NCBI RefSeq assembly: GCF_000374525.1
Contig: NZ_KB894574.1
Span: 310,001 to 374,000, forward strand
Length of the DNA: 64,000 bases
Source: Amorphus coralli DSM 19760
GTDB taxonomy: Bacteria; Pseudomonadota; Alphaproteobacteria; Rhizobiales; Amorphaceae
Direction: 5' to 3'
Both the position numbers and the translations under genes were made by a program. The notes under the pieces were generated by a model that was not told where the DNA came from, did no database searches, and worked only from the letters and a program-made list of their open reading frames with translations. Shown here piece by piece: positions 16,843 through 25,444 of the stretch (its first letter is position 1; every line of letters starts with the position of its first letter).

Positions 16843-18105
16843 ATGCCGCACTCCGAGACGACGCAGGCCATAGAGACGGTCTTCCGCATGGAGCGCGCGC
16901 GCCTTGTCGCCGGGCTCGCCCGCATGCTGCGCGACACGGACCGGGCCGAGGAACTCGCCCAGGACGCGCTCGTCGCAGCGCTCCGGGAGTGGCCGAAGAC
17001 CGGTGTGCCGGAGCGTCCCGGCGCATGGCTGATGGCGATCGCGAAGCGCCGCGCCATCGACGGCATCCGGCACGAGCGGATGCGAACGGAAAAGCATGCC
17101 GAGATCGGCCGCGACTTGGAGGCGACCGAGCAGGACCCGGCGGAGGCGATCGAGGCCGCTCTCGACGACGACATCGGCGACGAGCTGCTGGGCCTGATCT
17201 TCACCGCCTGCCATCCGATCCTGTCGCGCTAGGCCCGCGCCGCGCTGACCCTCAAGCTTGTCGGGGGGCTGAGCACCAACGAGATCGCCCGCGCGTTCCT
17301 GTCCAGCGAGGCCGCCGTCGCCCAGCGCATCGTCCGCGCCAAGAAGGCAATCAAGGCGGCCGATCTCGCGTTCGAGGTCCCGCACGGAAGCGAGCGCGAA
17401 ACCCGGCTCGCCTCCGTGCTGGAGGTGGTCTATCTGATCTTCAACGAGGGCTACGCGGCAACGGCCGGAGACGACCTGATCCGGCCCGCCCTGTGTGCAG
17501 AGGCACGCCGCCTCGGGCGAATTCTGGTCGGCCTCGCGCCCGACGAGGCGGAGGGTCTGGGCCTGTCGGCGCTGATGGACCTGCAGGCCTCGCGGCTCGA
17601 TGCCCGAACCGCTCCCGACGGATCGTCGATCCCGCTCCCGGAACAGAACAGGGCCCGATGGGACCGGCTGCTGATTCGGCAAGGGCTGGAGACGCTGACC
17701 CGCGCAGACGCGCTCCCCGGCCCGCCGGGTCCTTACCGTCTGCAGGCTGCCATCGCCGCCTGTCACGCGCGGGCAGCCACGGCGGACGCGACAGACTGGC
17801 CGGCGATTGCCCGCCATTATGACCGGCTCCTGGACGCCCTCCCCTCTCCCGTCGTCGCGCTGAACCGGGCCGTCGCCCATTCGATGGCCTTCGGACCGGA
17901 TTCGGGGCTCGGACTGCTTGCCGAAATCGAAACCGCGCCAGCCCTCTCGGCCTATGCGCCACTGCCCGCCGCGCGGGGCGACTTCCTGCGGCGCGCCGGC
18001 CGAAACGCGGAGGCGAAGGCCCAGTTCGAGCGCGCCGCCAGCCTGAGCCGCAACGCCCGTGAGCGGGACTTTCTGCTGAGGCGCGCCGCGGAATGCGGGG
18101 ACTGA
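16843..18105 (+). pseudogene. ECF42-type RNA polymerase sigma factor interrupted by an in-frame amber codon
   Basis: The reading frame encodes a sigma factor of the ECF42 type: sigma-2 region in ELAQDALVAALREWPKTG and PGAWLMAIAKRRAIDGIRHE, sigma-4 region in LTLKLVGGLSTNEIARAF and AAVAQRIVRAKKAIKAAD, then the long helical TPR-like C-terminal extension containing YLIFNEGYAA and HYDRLLDALPSPVVALNRAV. Codon 130 (17230-17232) is TAG in HPILSR-stop-ARAALTL, where relatives have a sense codon, commonly Glu; GAG to TAG is one base change. The frame is otherwise open for 419 codons. The first piece (129 residues) keeps sigma-2 but lacks sigma-4, so it should not recognise a -35 box. It could be a true nonsense mutation, a suppressed codon or a sequencing error. 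Confidence 0.88.
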
Positions 18106-18239
18106 TCCGACCGGCGCGGCAGAAATGCCACGGCGTGTCGCCCGTCTCGCCCGTGCCCTTGCGCGCTGGCGAGGCCGCCTCCATGCTCGCCGCCATCCGC
18201 CCCTAGTGTCGTGTGTCCCCCCAGTCGCGAGAGTGCCCC

Positions 18240-19169
18240 ATGGCCGATCTGCCCGACCTTTTCGCCGGCTTCCGGTCCGAGACGATCGAAGGGGACGGAA
18301 CGCAGATCTTCTGCCGGATCGGGGGTGAAGGCCCGCCGCTCGTCTGCCTGCACGGCTTCCCGCAGACCCACGCCATGTGGCACCGGATCGCGCCGGCACT
18401 GGCCACCCGCTACACGGTGGTCCTGCCCGACCTGCGCGGCTACGGCCAGAGCGGCCTCGCCGGGCCGGGGGCCGACCAAGGCGCCTACTCCAAGCGGGCA
18501 ATGGCGAAGGACATCGTCGCGGTGATGAACCGGCTCGGCTTCCCGAGCTTTCGCATCGCCGGCCACGACCGGGGCGCGCGGGTCGCCTACCGGCTGGCGT
18601 TCGACTTTCCCGAGGCCGTGGAGAAGCTCGCCGTTCTCGACGTGGTGCCGACCAAGGCCATGTGGGACGGCTTCGACGTCAACCGGGCGATGAAGACCTA
18701 TCACTGGCTGTTCCTGGCCCAGCCCGAACCGCTGCCGGAATTGCTGATTGCGCGAGCACCCGGCCAGTATCTGGACTACACCATCGCCAGTTGGACGAAG
18801 AGCGGCAACCTCTCCGCCTTCGACGAGCGGGCGCTCGGCCATTACCGCGCCTTCTACTCCCAGACCGAGCGGATGCACGCCACCTGCGAGGACTACCGGG
18901 CCGGCGCGACGTCGGACTGGGACGCCGACAGGGACGATTTCGACGCCGGCCGGAAGATCGCGGCGCCGACCTGCGTGCTGTGGGGCTCCCACGGGATACC
19001 CGCCGGCGACGAGACGCCGCTCTCCATCTGGGCCGACTGGGCGGACGAGGTGGACGGCCAGCAGATCGATTCCGGGCATTTCCTGTGCGAAGAGGCCCCC
19101 GACGAGACACTCGCGGCGCTGCTTCTCTTCTTCGAGGATCCGGAAGAAGCCGACGCGGACGCCGAGTAA
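18240..19169 (+). CDS. fluoroacetate/haloacetate dehalogenase-like alpha/beta hydrolase
   Basis: A 309-residue alpha/beta hydrolase. Counting from ATG 18240, the nucleophile is Asp110 in GHDRGAR, with Arg111 and Arg114 beside it, Asp134 in AVLDVVPT and His280 in DSGHFLCEE as the rest of the triad. His155 and Trp156 (YHWLF), Trp185 and Tyr219 (EDYRA) occupy the halide-pocket positions. These residues and even the numbers match what I recall for the structurally studied Rhodopseudomonas palustris fluoroacetate dehalogenase. The reaction would replace halogen of a 2-haloacid by hydroxyl. An in-frame GTG at 18213 is a less likely start. It stands alone after the broken sigma gene; the natural substrate is unproven. 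Confidence 0.85.
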   Translation: MADLPDLFAGFRSETIEGDGTQIFCRIGGEGPPLVCLHGFPQTHAMWHRIAPALATRYTVVLPDLRGYGQSGLAGPGADQGAYSKRAMAKDIVAVMNRLGFPSFRIAGHDRGARVAYRLAFDFPEAVEKLAVLDVVPTKAMWDGFDVNRAMKTYHWLFLAQPEPLPELLIARAPGQYLDYTIASWTKSGNLSAFDERALGHYRAFYSQTERMHATCEDYRAGATSDWDADRDDFDAGRKIAAPTCVLWGSHGIPAGDETPLSIWADWADEVDGQQIDSGHFLCEEAPDETLAALLLFFEDPEEADADAE

Positions 19170-19225
19170 GGAATCCGCTGGGCGGACGGACGCTCAGGCG
19201 GCGCGAGCGACCCGCCGGGCCTTCT

Positions 19226-19753
19226 TCATCCCTCGGTTCGCAGATGAGCCCATTTCTCGGCAGCCGCGTCGTCGGCGTCGCGGGCCTCGACCCAGCTGCC
19301 CTCGGACCCGTCGGCAAGATGCTCCTTCTTCCAGAAGGGCGCCCGGGTCTTGAGAAAGTCCATCAGGAAGGAGGCCGCCTCGAAGGCGGCGGCGCGGTGG
19401 GCGGAGGCGGCGGCCACCAGCACGATCACCTCGCCCGGCCGGATGGGACCCGACCGGTGCACGACCCTGAGCCCGAGCAGCGGCCAGCGGGCGGCAGCCT
19501 GCGCCGCGATCCGGCCGATCTCGGCCTCGGCCATGCCGGGATAGTGTTCCAGCTCCAGCACCGCGAGCCGGCCTGCCTCGTCGCGGCAGAGGCCGGTGAA
19601 AGCGACGACCGCTCCCACGTCGGTGCGGCCGGCGGTCAGCGCGTCGGTCTCGGCGGCGACGTCGATGGGGTCGGTGCCGACGCGGACGGACGGCTCGACG
19701 GCGGCTGGATCAGCCATCGGGGTCGGGACAGTCCTGGAAGGGGAATTGGCCAT
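19226..19753 (-). CDS. moaE: molybdopterin synthase catalytic subunit
   Basis: With MoaD it inserts two sulfurs into precursor Z (cPMP) to make molybdopterin. The 175-residue protein contains VGAVVAFTGLCRDEAG, LELEHYPGMAEAEI, VHRSGPIRPGEVIVLVAAAS and the lysine-rich FLKTRAPFWKKEH that carries the catalytic Lys. I chose ATG 19753, preceded by GGAG at correct spacing, over an upstream start at 19807; 19717 is a shorter alternative. It follows moaD by 68 bases. Confidence 0.94.
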   Translation of the reverse strand: MANSPSRTVPTPMADPAAVEPSVRVGTDPIDVAAETDALTAGRTDVGAVVAFTGLCRDEAGRLAVLELEHYPGMAEAEIGRIAAQAAARWPLLGLRVVHRSGPIRPGEVIVLVAAASAHRAAAFEAASFLMDFLKTRAPFWKKEHLADGSEGSWVEARDADDAAAEKWAHLRTEG

Positions 19754-19821
19754 CTGCGCTCCAACCGATTGTCCAGTCGCGAATTCGGACGGGAAACCGG
19801 TGCTCACCTTACCTGAAATCG

Positions 19822-20073
19822 CTATCCGCCCGTCATCGGCGGAAACAGCGCCACCTCGCGTGCGCCGGCGATGGGCTGGTCCGGTTGGGCGTGCACCCGG
19901 TCGACGGCGATGCGGATGATGTCGGGCTCCTCTAGCGCGAAGGCGTGGCCCGGGCTGCGCTCGCGCAGCCAGGACACGAGATCGCCGGCGGTCTTCACCT
20001 CCGCCGGAACCTCGACGTCTTCCTCTTCCAGTCCGACCCGCTCGCGCACCCAGGCGAAATAGACGACACGCAT
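19822..20073 (-). CDS. moaD: molybdopterin synthase sulfur carrier subunit
   Basis: An 83-residue ubiquitin-fold protein that carries the thiocarboxylate used by MoaE. It starts MRVVYFAWVRERVGLEEEDV and ends in FPPMTGG, with the essential C-terminal Gly-Gly. Its ATG overlaps the pgsA stop codon by one base (TGATG), so translation is coupled; a GTG one codon earlier is also possible. The order pgsA-moaD-moaE is a common alphaproteobacterial arrangement. Confidence 0.93.
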   Translation of the reverse strand: MRVVYFAWVRERVGLEEEDVEVPAEVKTAGDLVSWLRERSPGHAFALEEPDIIRIAVDRVHAQPDQPIAGAREVALFPPMTGG

Positions 20074-20648
20074 CACTCGGCCTCGTTCAGGACGTGGGGC
20101 AATCCACCCTTCAGATAATCATAGCCGGTGTAGACGGTCAGGATGGCGGCAATCCAGAGGATTGCCAGGCCCAGCCATTCCGTCGCCGTGGCGGCGGAGC
20201 CGAGCAGCGGCGCCACCATGAGGACGGCGATGGCGACGAGCTGCGCCGTCGTCTTCCACTTGGCGAGCTTGGAGACGTGAATGACCACCGTTCCGCCGAG
20301 AAACTCGCGCAGGCCCGACACGAAGATCTCGCGCATCATGATGAACACCGCGGCGAGCACATGGAGGCCGTCGATGGAGCCATCGGCGGACAGCGCGATC
20401 AGCAATGCAGCGACGATCAGCTTGTCGGCGATCGGGTCCAGCATGCGGCCCAGCGGCGAAAACTGGTCCAGGGCGCGGGCGAGGTAGCCGTCGAGATAGT
20501 CCGTCAGCGCGGCGGCGACATAGAGCACCACCGCCACCCAGCGGGCCGTCGGATCGGGAACGAGCAACAGCACCGCGATGACCGGCACGGCCACGATGCG
20601 GAGGTAGGTCAGGAGGTTGGGGACGGTGAAGGCGTCGCTGCGGCTCAT
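20073..20648 (-). CDS. pgsA: CDP-diacylglycerol-glycerol-3-phosphate 3-phosphatidyltransferase
   Basis: Makes phosphatidylglycerol phosphate in the inner membrane. The 191-residue protein has the CDP-alcohol phosphotransferase signature split as TDYLDGYLARALDQFSPLG and MLDPIADK (D-x2-DG-x2-AR-x8-G-x3-D-x3-D) and about six hydrophobic helices. ATG 20648 starts MSRSDAFTVPNLLTYLRIV, the usual family N-terminus; the frame is open upstream but out of family. First gene of the pgsA-moaD-moaE operon. Confidence 0.94.
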   Translation of the reverse strand: MSRSDAFTVPNLLTYLRIVAVPVIAVLLLVPDPTARWVAVVLYVAAALTDYLDGYLARALDQFSPLGRMLDPIADKLIVAALLIALSADGSIDGLHVLAAVFIMMREIFVSGLREFLGGTVVIHVSKLAKWKTTAQLVAIAVLMVAPLLGSAATATEWLGLAILWIAAILTVYTGYDYLKGGLPHVLNEAE

Positions 20649-20760
20649 GCTCTGACCGGAAAGCAAGGGCGGGGCCAGCCCCTCAAGGCCCGACAGACCA
20701 CAGGGCGCGGCCGCCGTCAACGCAACGGGCTGGCGGCGGGGACGTTCCCTCGCGAGGCCG

Positions 20761-21723
20761 TCAGGCGGGATCGCCCGTCCGGTCGTCTCCGGTGACCGAC
20801 GGCGCCAGGGCCGCCGGTGGCGCCAGTGGCGGAGTGAGGACCACGGCGACGAGCACCGCGGCGCCGGCGGCGAGTTGCGCCAGGCTGAGCGGTTCGCCGA
20901 AGGCCAGCCAGCCGATGACGAACATGGTGGGAAGCTCGACACTGCCGGCCATCGCCGTGCGGGCCGCCCCGATGGCGGGCGCCGCGATCACGTAGAGGAG
21001 CTGCGGCAGGAGCGCGGTGAGCACAGCGATGCCGGCAATCAGTGCCCAGCCGTCGACCGTCTCGGGAAGAAGCGCGTCGGCCTCGACGCCGGCGAGCATG
21101 GGCAGCAGTCCGATGGTGGCGCCGAGGGCGGCGAAGAAGACGCGCTCCAGCGGCGTCAGCGCGGCAAGCTTGCCGGTGAGGATGGCGATGGACGTGCCGA
21201 AGGTGACCGGCGCGGCGAACGAGACGAGCAGCGCCCAGACCGCCTCGGCCGGCAGCCGCGAGGGCCCCAGCGCCAGCACCGCCGCGCCGAGGATCAGGGC
21301 GGCCGCCGCGAGCGAGCGCACCGCCGGGCGCTGGCCGAGCAGCACCCAGGCGGACAGCAGCGCGAAGACGGGATAGGACATGTAGACGACGCCGGCGCTC
21401 GCCACCGGAGCCACCTTGATGGCGGCGACGTAGCCGGTCCAGCCGATCCCCATGGCGAAGCCCGCCCCCAGCGCCCAGAGGACAGGCCGGCCCTTGCCGC
21501 GCGCCGCCAGCCCGACGGGCAGCAGGACGAGAGCGACAAAGCCGAAGCGGAACAGCGCGATGACGGGCGACGCGATGCCCGCGTCGGCCAGCGATCGGGC
21601 GAAGAAGGCGACGGAGCCGAAGCCGAGCGCGGCCAGCACGATCGCCAGGGTGGCGAGCGTCGTGCGCAGGCGCGGCGCGGCCGTGAGAATCGCGGCGGAC
21701 GGGGGAGCAACACGGGAACCCAT
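20761..21723 (-). CDS. EamA/DMT superfamily transporter
   Basis: A 320-residue inner-membrane protein with ten predicted helices arranged as two EamA repeats (for example FGSVAFFARSLADAGIASPV in the first and GSVELPTMFVIGWLAFGEPL in the second). Drug/metabolite exporters of this type move amino acids, nucleosides or drugs; the substrate cannot be predicted. ATG 21723 was chosen over a start 12 codons upstream because it has a purine-rich site before it. It lies between uvrC and pgsA, all leftward. Confidence 0.88.
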   Translation of the reverse strand: MGSRVAPPSAAILTAAPRLRTTLATLAIVLAALGFGSVAFFARSLADAGIASPVIALFRFGFVALVLLPVGLAARGKGRPVLWALGAGFAMGIGWTGYVAAIKVAPVASAGVVYMSYPVFALLSAWVLLGQRPAVRSLAAAALILGAAVLALGPSRLPAEAVWALLVSFAAPVTFGTSIAILTGKLAALTPLERVFFAALGATIGLLPMLAGVEADALLPETVDGWALIAGIAVLTALLPQLLYVIAAPAIGAARTAMAGSVELPTMFVIGWLAFGEPLSLAQLAAGAAVLVAVVLTPPLAPPAALAPSVTGDDRTGDPA

Positions 21724-21774
21724 GGTCCCGGCTCTTATCCCGACCGTCGCGCCGAGCAAAGGGGTCCTGCCGCC

Positions 21775-23772
21775 TCAGCCGCCGCTCTCGTGGAAGTGGG
21801 AATAGATCGAGCGCGCCATGGCCTCGGAAATGCCGTCGACGGAGAGGAGATCCTCGATGCCGGCCTTGGAGACGGCCTTGGCGGTGCCGAAATGGCGCAG
21901 GAGCGCGCGTTTGCGTGCGGCGCCGATGCCCTGGATCTCGTCCAGCGGATTGGCGGCGATCTCCTTGGAGCGCTTGGCCCGGTGGGTGCCGATGGCGAAG
22001 CGGTGAGCCTCGTCGCGCAGGCGCTGCACGAAGTAGAGCACGGGATCGCGCGGCGGCAGCCGGAACGGCTTGCGGCCGGGGATGTGGAACTCCTCGCGAC
22101 CGGCGTCACGGTCGACGCCCTTGGCCACCCCCACCATCGGCAGGCCCTCGATACCGAGATCCGCAACCACCTCGCGCGCCGCGGCGAGCTGGGTCGCGCC
22201 GCCGTCGATGAGCACCAGGTCCGGCCATGGCCCGACACCCTCCTGCGGCGCCTCGCGCTCGCCGCGCGGACCGGCCTCCCTGAGCAGCCGCTTGAAGCGA
22301 CGCTCCAGCACCTCGCGCATCATGCCGAGATCGTCACCCGGCGTGACGTCCTCCGACTTGATGTTGAACTTGCGATAGTGCGCCTTGGCGAAGCCATCCG
22401 GCCCGGCGACGATCATGCCGCCGACGGCGTTGGTGCCCATGATGTGGGAGTTGTCGTAGACCTCGATACGGCGCGGCGGTGCCTCCAGCCCGAACGCATC
22501 GGCCACGCCCTTCAGGAGCGTCGTCTGGCTGGCGCTCTCGGCGAGCTTGCGGCCCAGCGCCTCGCGGGCGTTCTGCAGCGCATGGTCGACCAGCTCGCGC
22601 TTGGTGCCGCGCTGGGGTGCGGCGACCGTGACCTTACGCTCGGCCCGCTCCGCCAGCGCTTGGGCGAGGAGCTCCTGCTCCGGCAGCTGCTCGGACAGGA
22701 GGATCAGGCGCGGGCACGGCTTGTCGTCGTAGAACTGGGCGAGGAAGCTCTCCAGCACTTCCGCCAGCGACCAGTGGGCGTCGGCCTTGGGAAAGTAGGC
22801 GCGGTTGCCCCAGTTCTGGCCGGTGCGGAAGAAGAACACTTGGATGCAGGTCTGGCCGCCCTCCTGGTGGACCGCGAAGACGTCGGCCTCCTCGATCCCC
22901 TGCGGGTTGATGCCCTGGTGCGACTGGATGTGCGACAGCGCCGCCAGCCGGTCGCGGTAGCGCGCCGCCTGCTCGAAATCGAGCCGCTCCGACGCCCGCT
23001 CCATCTCCGTGGCAAGCTCCGCCTTCACCGCCTTGCTCTTGCCGGCGAGGAAGGTGTGCGCCTCGTCGACCAGGTGGCGGTAGCCATCGATGTCGATCTC
23101 GCCGGTGCACGGTCCGGCGCAGCGCTTGATCTGGAAAAGCAGGCACGGCCGGGTGCGGCTCTCGTAGACGGAGTCCGTGCACGAGCGCAGCAGGAAGGCC
23201 TTCTGCAGCGCGTTGATGGTGCGGTTCACGGCGCCGGCGGAGGCGAACGGCCCGAAATAGGCGCCCTTCTTGCTGCGCGCGCCGCGGTGCTTGACGATCT
23301 GCGGTGCCTCGTGGTCGCCGGTGATGAGAATGTAGGGAAACGACTTGTCGTCGCGCAAAAGCACGTTGAAGCGCGGCCTGAGGCGCTTGATGAGGTTCGC
23401 CTCGAGCAGCAGCGCCTCGGTTTCGGTGCGGGTGGTGACGAATTCCATCGCCACCGTCGCCGAGATCATCGTCAGCGTGCGGTAGTGCAGGCCGGTGGGC
23501 CGGGCGTAGTTCGCCACCCGCTTCTTCAGGCTGCGCGCCTTGCCGACATAGAGGACGTCGCCCTTTTTATCGAGCATCCGGTAGACGCCCGGCGCATTGG
23601 GCAGGCGCTTGACGAGATCGCCGATCAGATCGGCACCGGTGCGCGCAGTCTCCCCGTCCGGAGTCTCGGCGACGGGCTCCAGGGCGATGCGCTCGAAGGC
23701 GTCGTCGGCGGGCACGGCGGCCTTGCCCGGTTTCGGCGGGCTCTGGACTTCAGCGGAAGTCTGATTGGTCAT
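21775..23772 (-). CDS. uvrC: excinuclease ABC subunit C
   Basis: The dual-incision nuclease of nucleotide excision repair. Of 665 residues, the N-terminal GIY-YIG domain reads [20 protein letters not shown], followed by the Cys cluster region ([19 protein letters not shown]), a UVR motif ([20 protein letters not shown]) that contacts UvrB, the RNase H-like endonuclease ([32 protein letters not shown]) and C-terminal helix-hairpin-helix repeats ([17 protein letters not shown]). The start overlaps the SDR gene stop by four bases. Confidence 0.97.
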   Translation of the reverse strand: MTNQTSAEVQSPPKPGKAAVPADDAFERIALEPVAETPDGETARTGADLIGDLVKRLPNAPGVYRMLDKKGDVLYVGKARSLKKRVANYARPTGLHYRTLTMISATVAMEFVTTRTETEALLLEANLIKRLRPRFNVLLRDDKSFPYILITGDHEAPQIVKHRGARSKKGAYFGPFASAGAVNRTINALQKAFLLRSCTDSVYESRTRPCLLFQIKRCAGPCTGEIDIDGYRHLVDEAHTFLAGKSKAVKAELATEMERASERLDFEQAARYRDRLAALSHIQSHQGINPQGIEEADVFAVHQEGGQTCIQVFFFRTGQNWGNRAYFPKADAHWSLAEVLESFLAQFYDDKPCPRLILLSEQLPEQELLAQALAERAERKVTVAAPQRGTKRELVDHALQNAREALGRKLAESASQTTLLKGVADAFGLEAPPRRIEVYDNSHIMGTNAVGGMIVAGPDGFAKAHYRKFNIKSEDVTPGDDLGMMREVLERRFKRLLREAGPRGEREAPQEGVGPWPDLVLIDGGATQLAAAREVVADLGIEGLPMVGVAKGVDRDAGREEFHIPGRKPFRLPPRDPVLYFVQRLRDEAHRFAIGTHRAKRSKEIAANPLDEIQGIGAARKRALLRHFGTAKAVSKAGIEDLLSVDGISEAMARSIYSHFHESGG

Positions 23773-24545
23773 TCAACAATCCCCAGGACGTCCGGCGTCT
23801 CCCAGGCCAGGTGCTGGCCGCCGTCGAGCAGGATGGTCTGCCCGGTGATCGACGGCGTTGCGGCCAGGAAGCGCACCGTGGCGCCGAATTCGTCGAGCGA
23901 CGGACCGTGCCCGAGAAGCAGCGCACCGGTCTGGCGTGCGAAGTCCTCGTCCGACTGACGCGCGCTCTTCAGGACAGGGCCCGGCGCGATGGCATTGACG
24001 CGAACGCGCGGCGCCAGCGCCTGGGCCATGGTGATCGTCGCACGGTCCAATGTGGCCTTCGACAGGCCATAGGAAAAGTGTCCGGGCACGGGTTTTTGAA
24101 CTCGCTGGTCGGTGACATTGACCACGAGGCCGTGCGCCTTGGCGTCCAGTCGACGCGCGAACGCCTGCGCCAGAAAGAGCGGCGCGCCGGCATTGACCGC
24201 CATGTGGGCACGGAAGCTCTCCGGCGTCATGGCGGTGAACTCGTCGTTGCCGAACATCGAGGCGTTGTTCACCAGGACGCCAAGCGGGCCGAGGGCGTCG
24301 ACGGCCTGCCGGACCAGTGCATCGAGCCCCTCCAGATCGGCGAGATCGGCTGTCACGACGCAGGCATCCCCCCCGCCCTCGCGCAGCGCGGCCGCCAGCG
24401 CCTCCGCCGCGTCCACCGAGTGGTGGCAGTGCAGCGCGACGCGGTAGCCGTGGGCGGCGAGATCCTCCGCGATGGCGCGTCCGATGCGGCGCGCCGCGCC
24501 CGTGACGAGGGCGGTCTTCACGGGAGAGGGTGGGGAAACGGCCAT
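23769..24545 (-). CDS. SDR family oxidoreductase, pteridine-reductase-like
   Basis: A 258-residue NAD(P)-dependent reductase. The nucleotide loop reads [17 protein letters not shown], the structural NNAS is in [10 protein letters not shown], and the catalytic Tyr-Lys are in [11 protein letters not shown]. An Arg-Arg within the glycine loop (GAARRIG) is seen in pteridine reductases and FolM, hinting at dihydrofolate or dihydromonapterin as substrate; this is only a hint. ATG 24545 is the family-like start in a frame open to 24752. It is coupled to uvrC by a four-base overlap, a conserved but functionally unexplained pairing. Confidence 0.85.
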   Translation of the reverse strand: MAVSPPSPVKTALVTGAARRIGRAIAEDLAAHGYRVALHCHHSVDAAEALAAALREGGGDACVVTADLADLEGLDALVRQAVDALGPLGVLVNNASMFGNDEFTAMTPESFRAHMAVNAGAPLFLAQAFARRLDAKAHGLVVNVTDQRVQKPVPGHFSYGLSKATLDRATITMAQALAPRVRVNAIAPGPVLKSARQSDEDFARQTGALLLGHGPSLDEFGATVRFLAATPSITGQTILLDGGQHLAWETPDVLGIVE

Positions 24546-24711
24546 CGGATCTCTTAGCCTGGGGAGAGTCGCCGGACCTGCCGGAGCCTGGAACGGACGA
24601 CCGATCGAATCGAATGTCCGCTGCCGCCAGCTTGTCACATACGCCCGTTTCTTATAGGCGGATCGAAGCTTCGACGCCCCTTGCGGGGCCCCTGCCCCGA
24701 AACAAGGCAAG

Positions 24712-25440
24712 ATGACAGCTCCCGTCAACATCGTCTGCATGAAGTGGGGCACCGTCTACGGGCCGCACTACGTCAACCGGCTCCGCGCCATGGTCGCCCG
24801 TCACATGGAGCGGCCGTTCCGCTTCATGTGCTTCACCGACGATCCCGAGGGGATCGACCCGGAGGTGGAAACCGCGCCGCTGCCGCCCATCACGCTGGAC
24901 GCCTACGAAAACCTGCCCTGGAAAAAGGTCGCGCTGTTCAATCGCGAGCTCGCCGATCTCAAGGGCACTGCGCTGTTTCTCGATCTCGACCTGATCGTGG
25001 TCGACAGCCTGGAGCCCTTCTTCGACTACCAGCCGGGCAAGCTGTGCATCATCCACAACTGGACGCATCCAGACCGGCGCGTCGGGAACTCGTCCGTGTT
25101 CCGTTTCGAGATCGGCGCCGACGCCCAGGTGCTCGACACCTTCCACGAACACTCCGTCCAGCATTGGGTCGACCTCTACCGCAACGAGCAGGCCTATCTG
25201 TCGCACATGAAGCCGGACATCGAATTCTGGCCGGCCGAGTGGTGCGTTTCCTTCAAGAAACACTGCCTGCCGAAAGGCATCCGGCGCTGGTTCGTGCCGG
25301 CGACAATCCCCGAGGGCGCGAAGATCGTCGTCTTCCACGGCCATCCGAAGCCCGACGAGGCGTTCGAGGGCCGGTGGCCCGGCGGCATCCACAAGCAGCT
25401 CCGGCCGGCGCGCTGGATCGGCGACCACTGGCGCGTGTAG
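24712..25440 (+). CDS. glycosyltransferase-like protein with DxD motif
   Basis: A 242-residue protein I read as a GT-A type transferase: it starts VNIVCMKWGTVYGPHYVNRL, has RFMCFTDDPEGI and a DxD-type metal/nucleotide-sugar motif in ALFLDLDLIVVDSLEPFF, and ends with HGHPKPDEAF. The layout resembles GT8-like or capsule/LPS-modifying enzymes, but no acceptor or donor is suggested by neighbours. There is no signal peptide or membrane helix, so it is cytoplasmic. A family 2 glycosyltransferase gene follows after four bases, so the two are surely co-transcribed. Confidence 0.75.
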   Translation: MTAPVNIVCMKWGTVYGPHYVNRLRAMVARHMERPFRFMCFTDDPEGIDPEVETAPLPPITLDAYENLPWKKVALFNRELADLKGTALFLDLDLIVVDSLEPFFDYQPGKLCIIHNWTHPDRRVGNSSVFRFEIGADAQVLDTFHEHSVQHWVDLYRNEQAYLSHMKPDIEFWPAEWCVSFKKHCLPKGIRRWFVPATIPEGAKIVVFHGHPKPDEAFEGRWPGGIHKQLRPARWIGDHWRV

Positions 25441-25444
25441 GGCC

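Noticed and set aside
18162-18184. A GCGCGCTGG-like string after the broken sigma gene as another copy of the intergenic repeat
   Set aside because: Only nine or ten bases match and neither the hairpin nor the CTCACGCC block is present.
20875-23958. A 1027-codon open frame on the plus strand opposite the EamA gene and uvrC
   Set aside because: It is antisense to uvrC and other firm genes, is His/Asp/Arg-rich without any domain, and arises from the third-position GC bias of the real genes.
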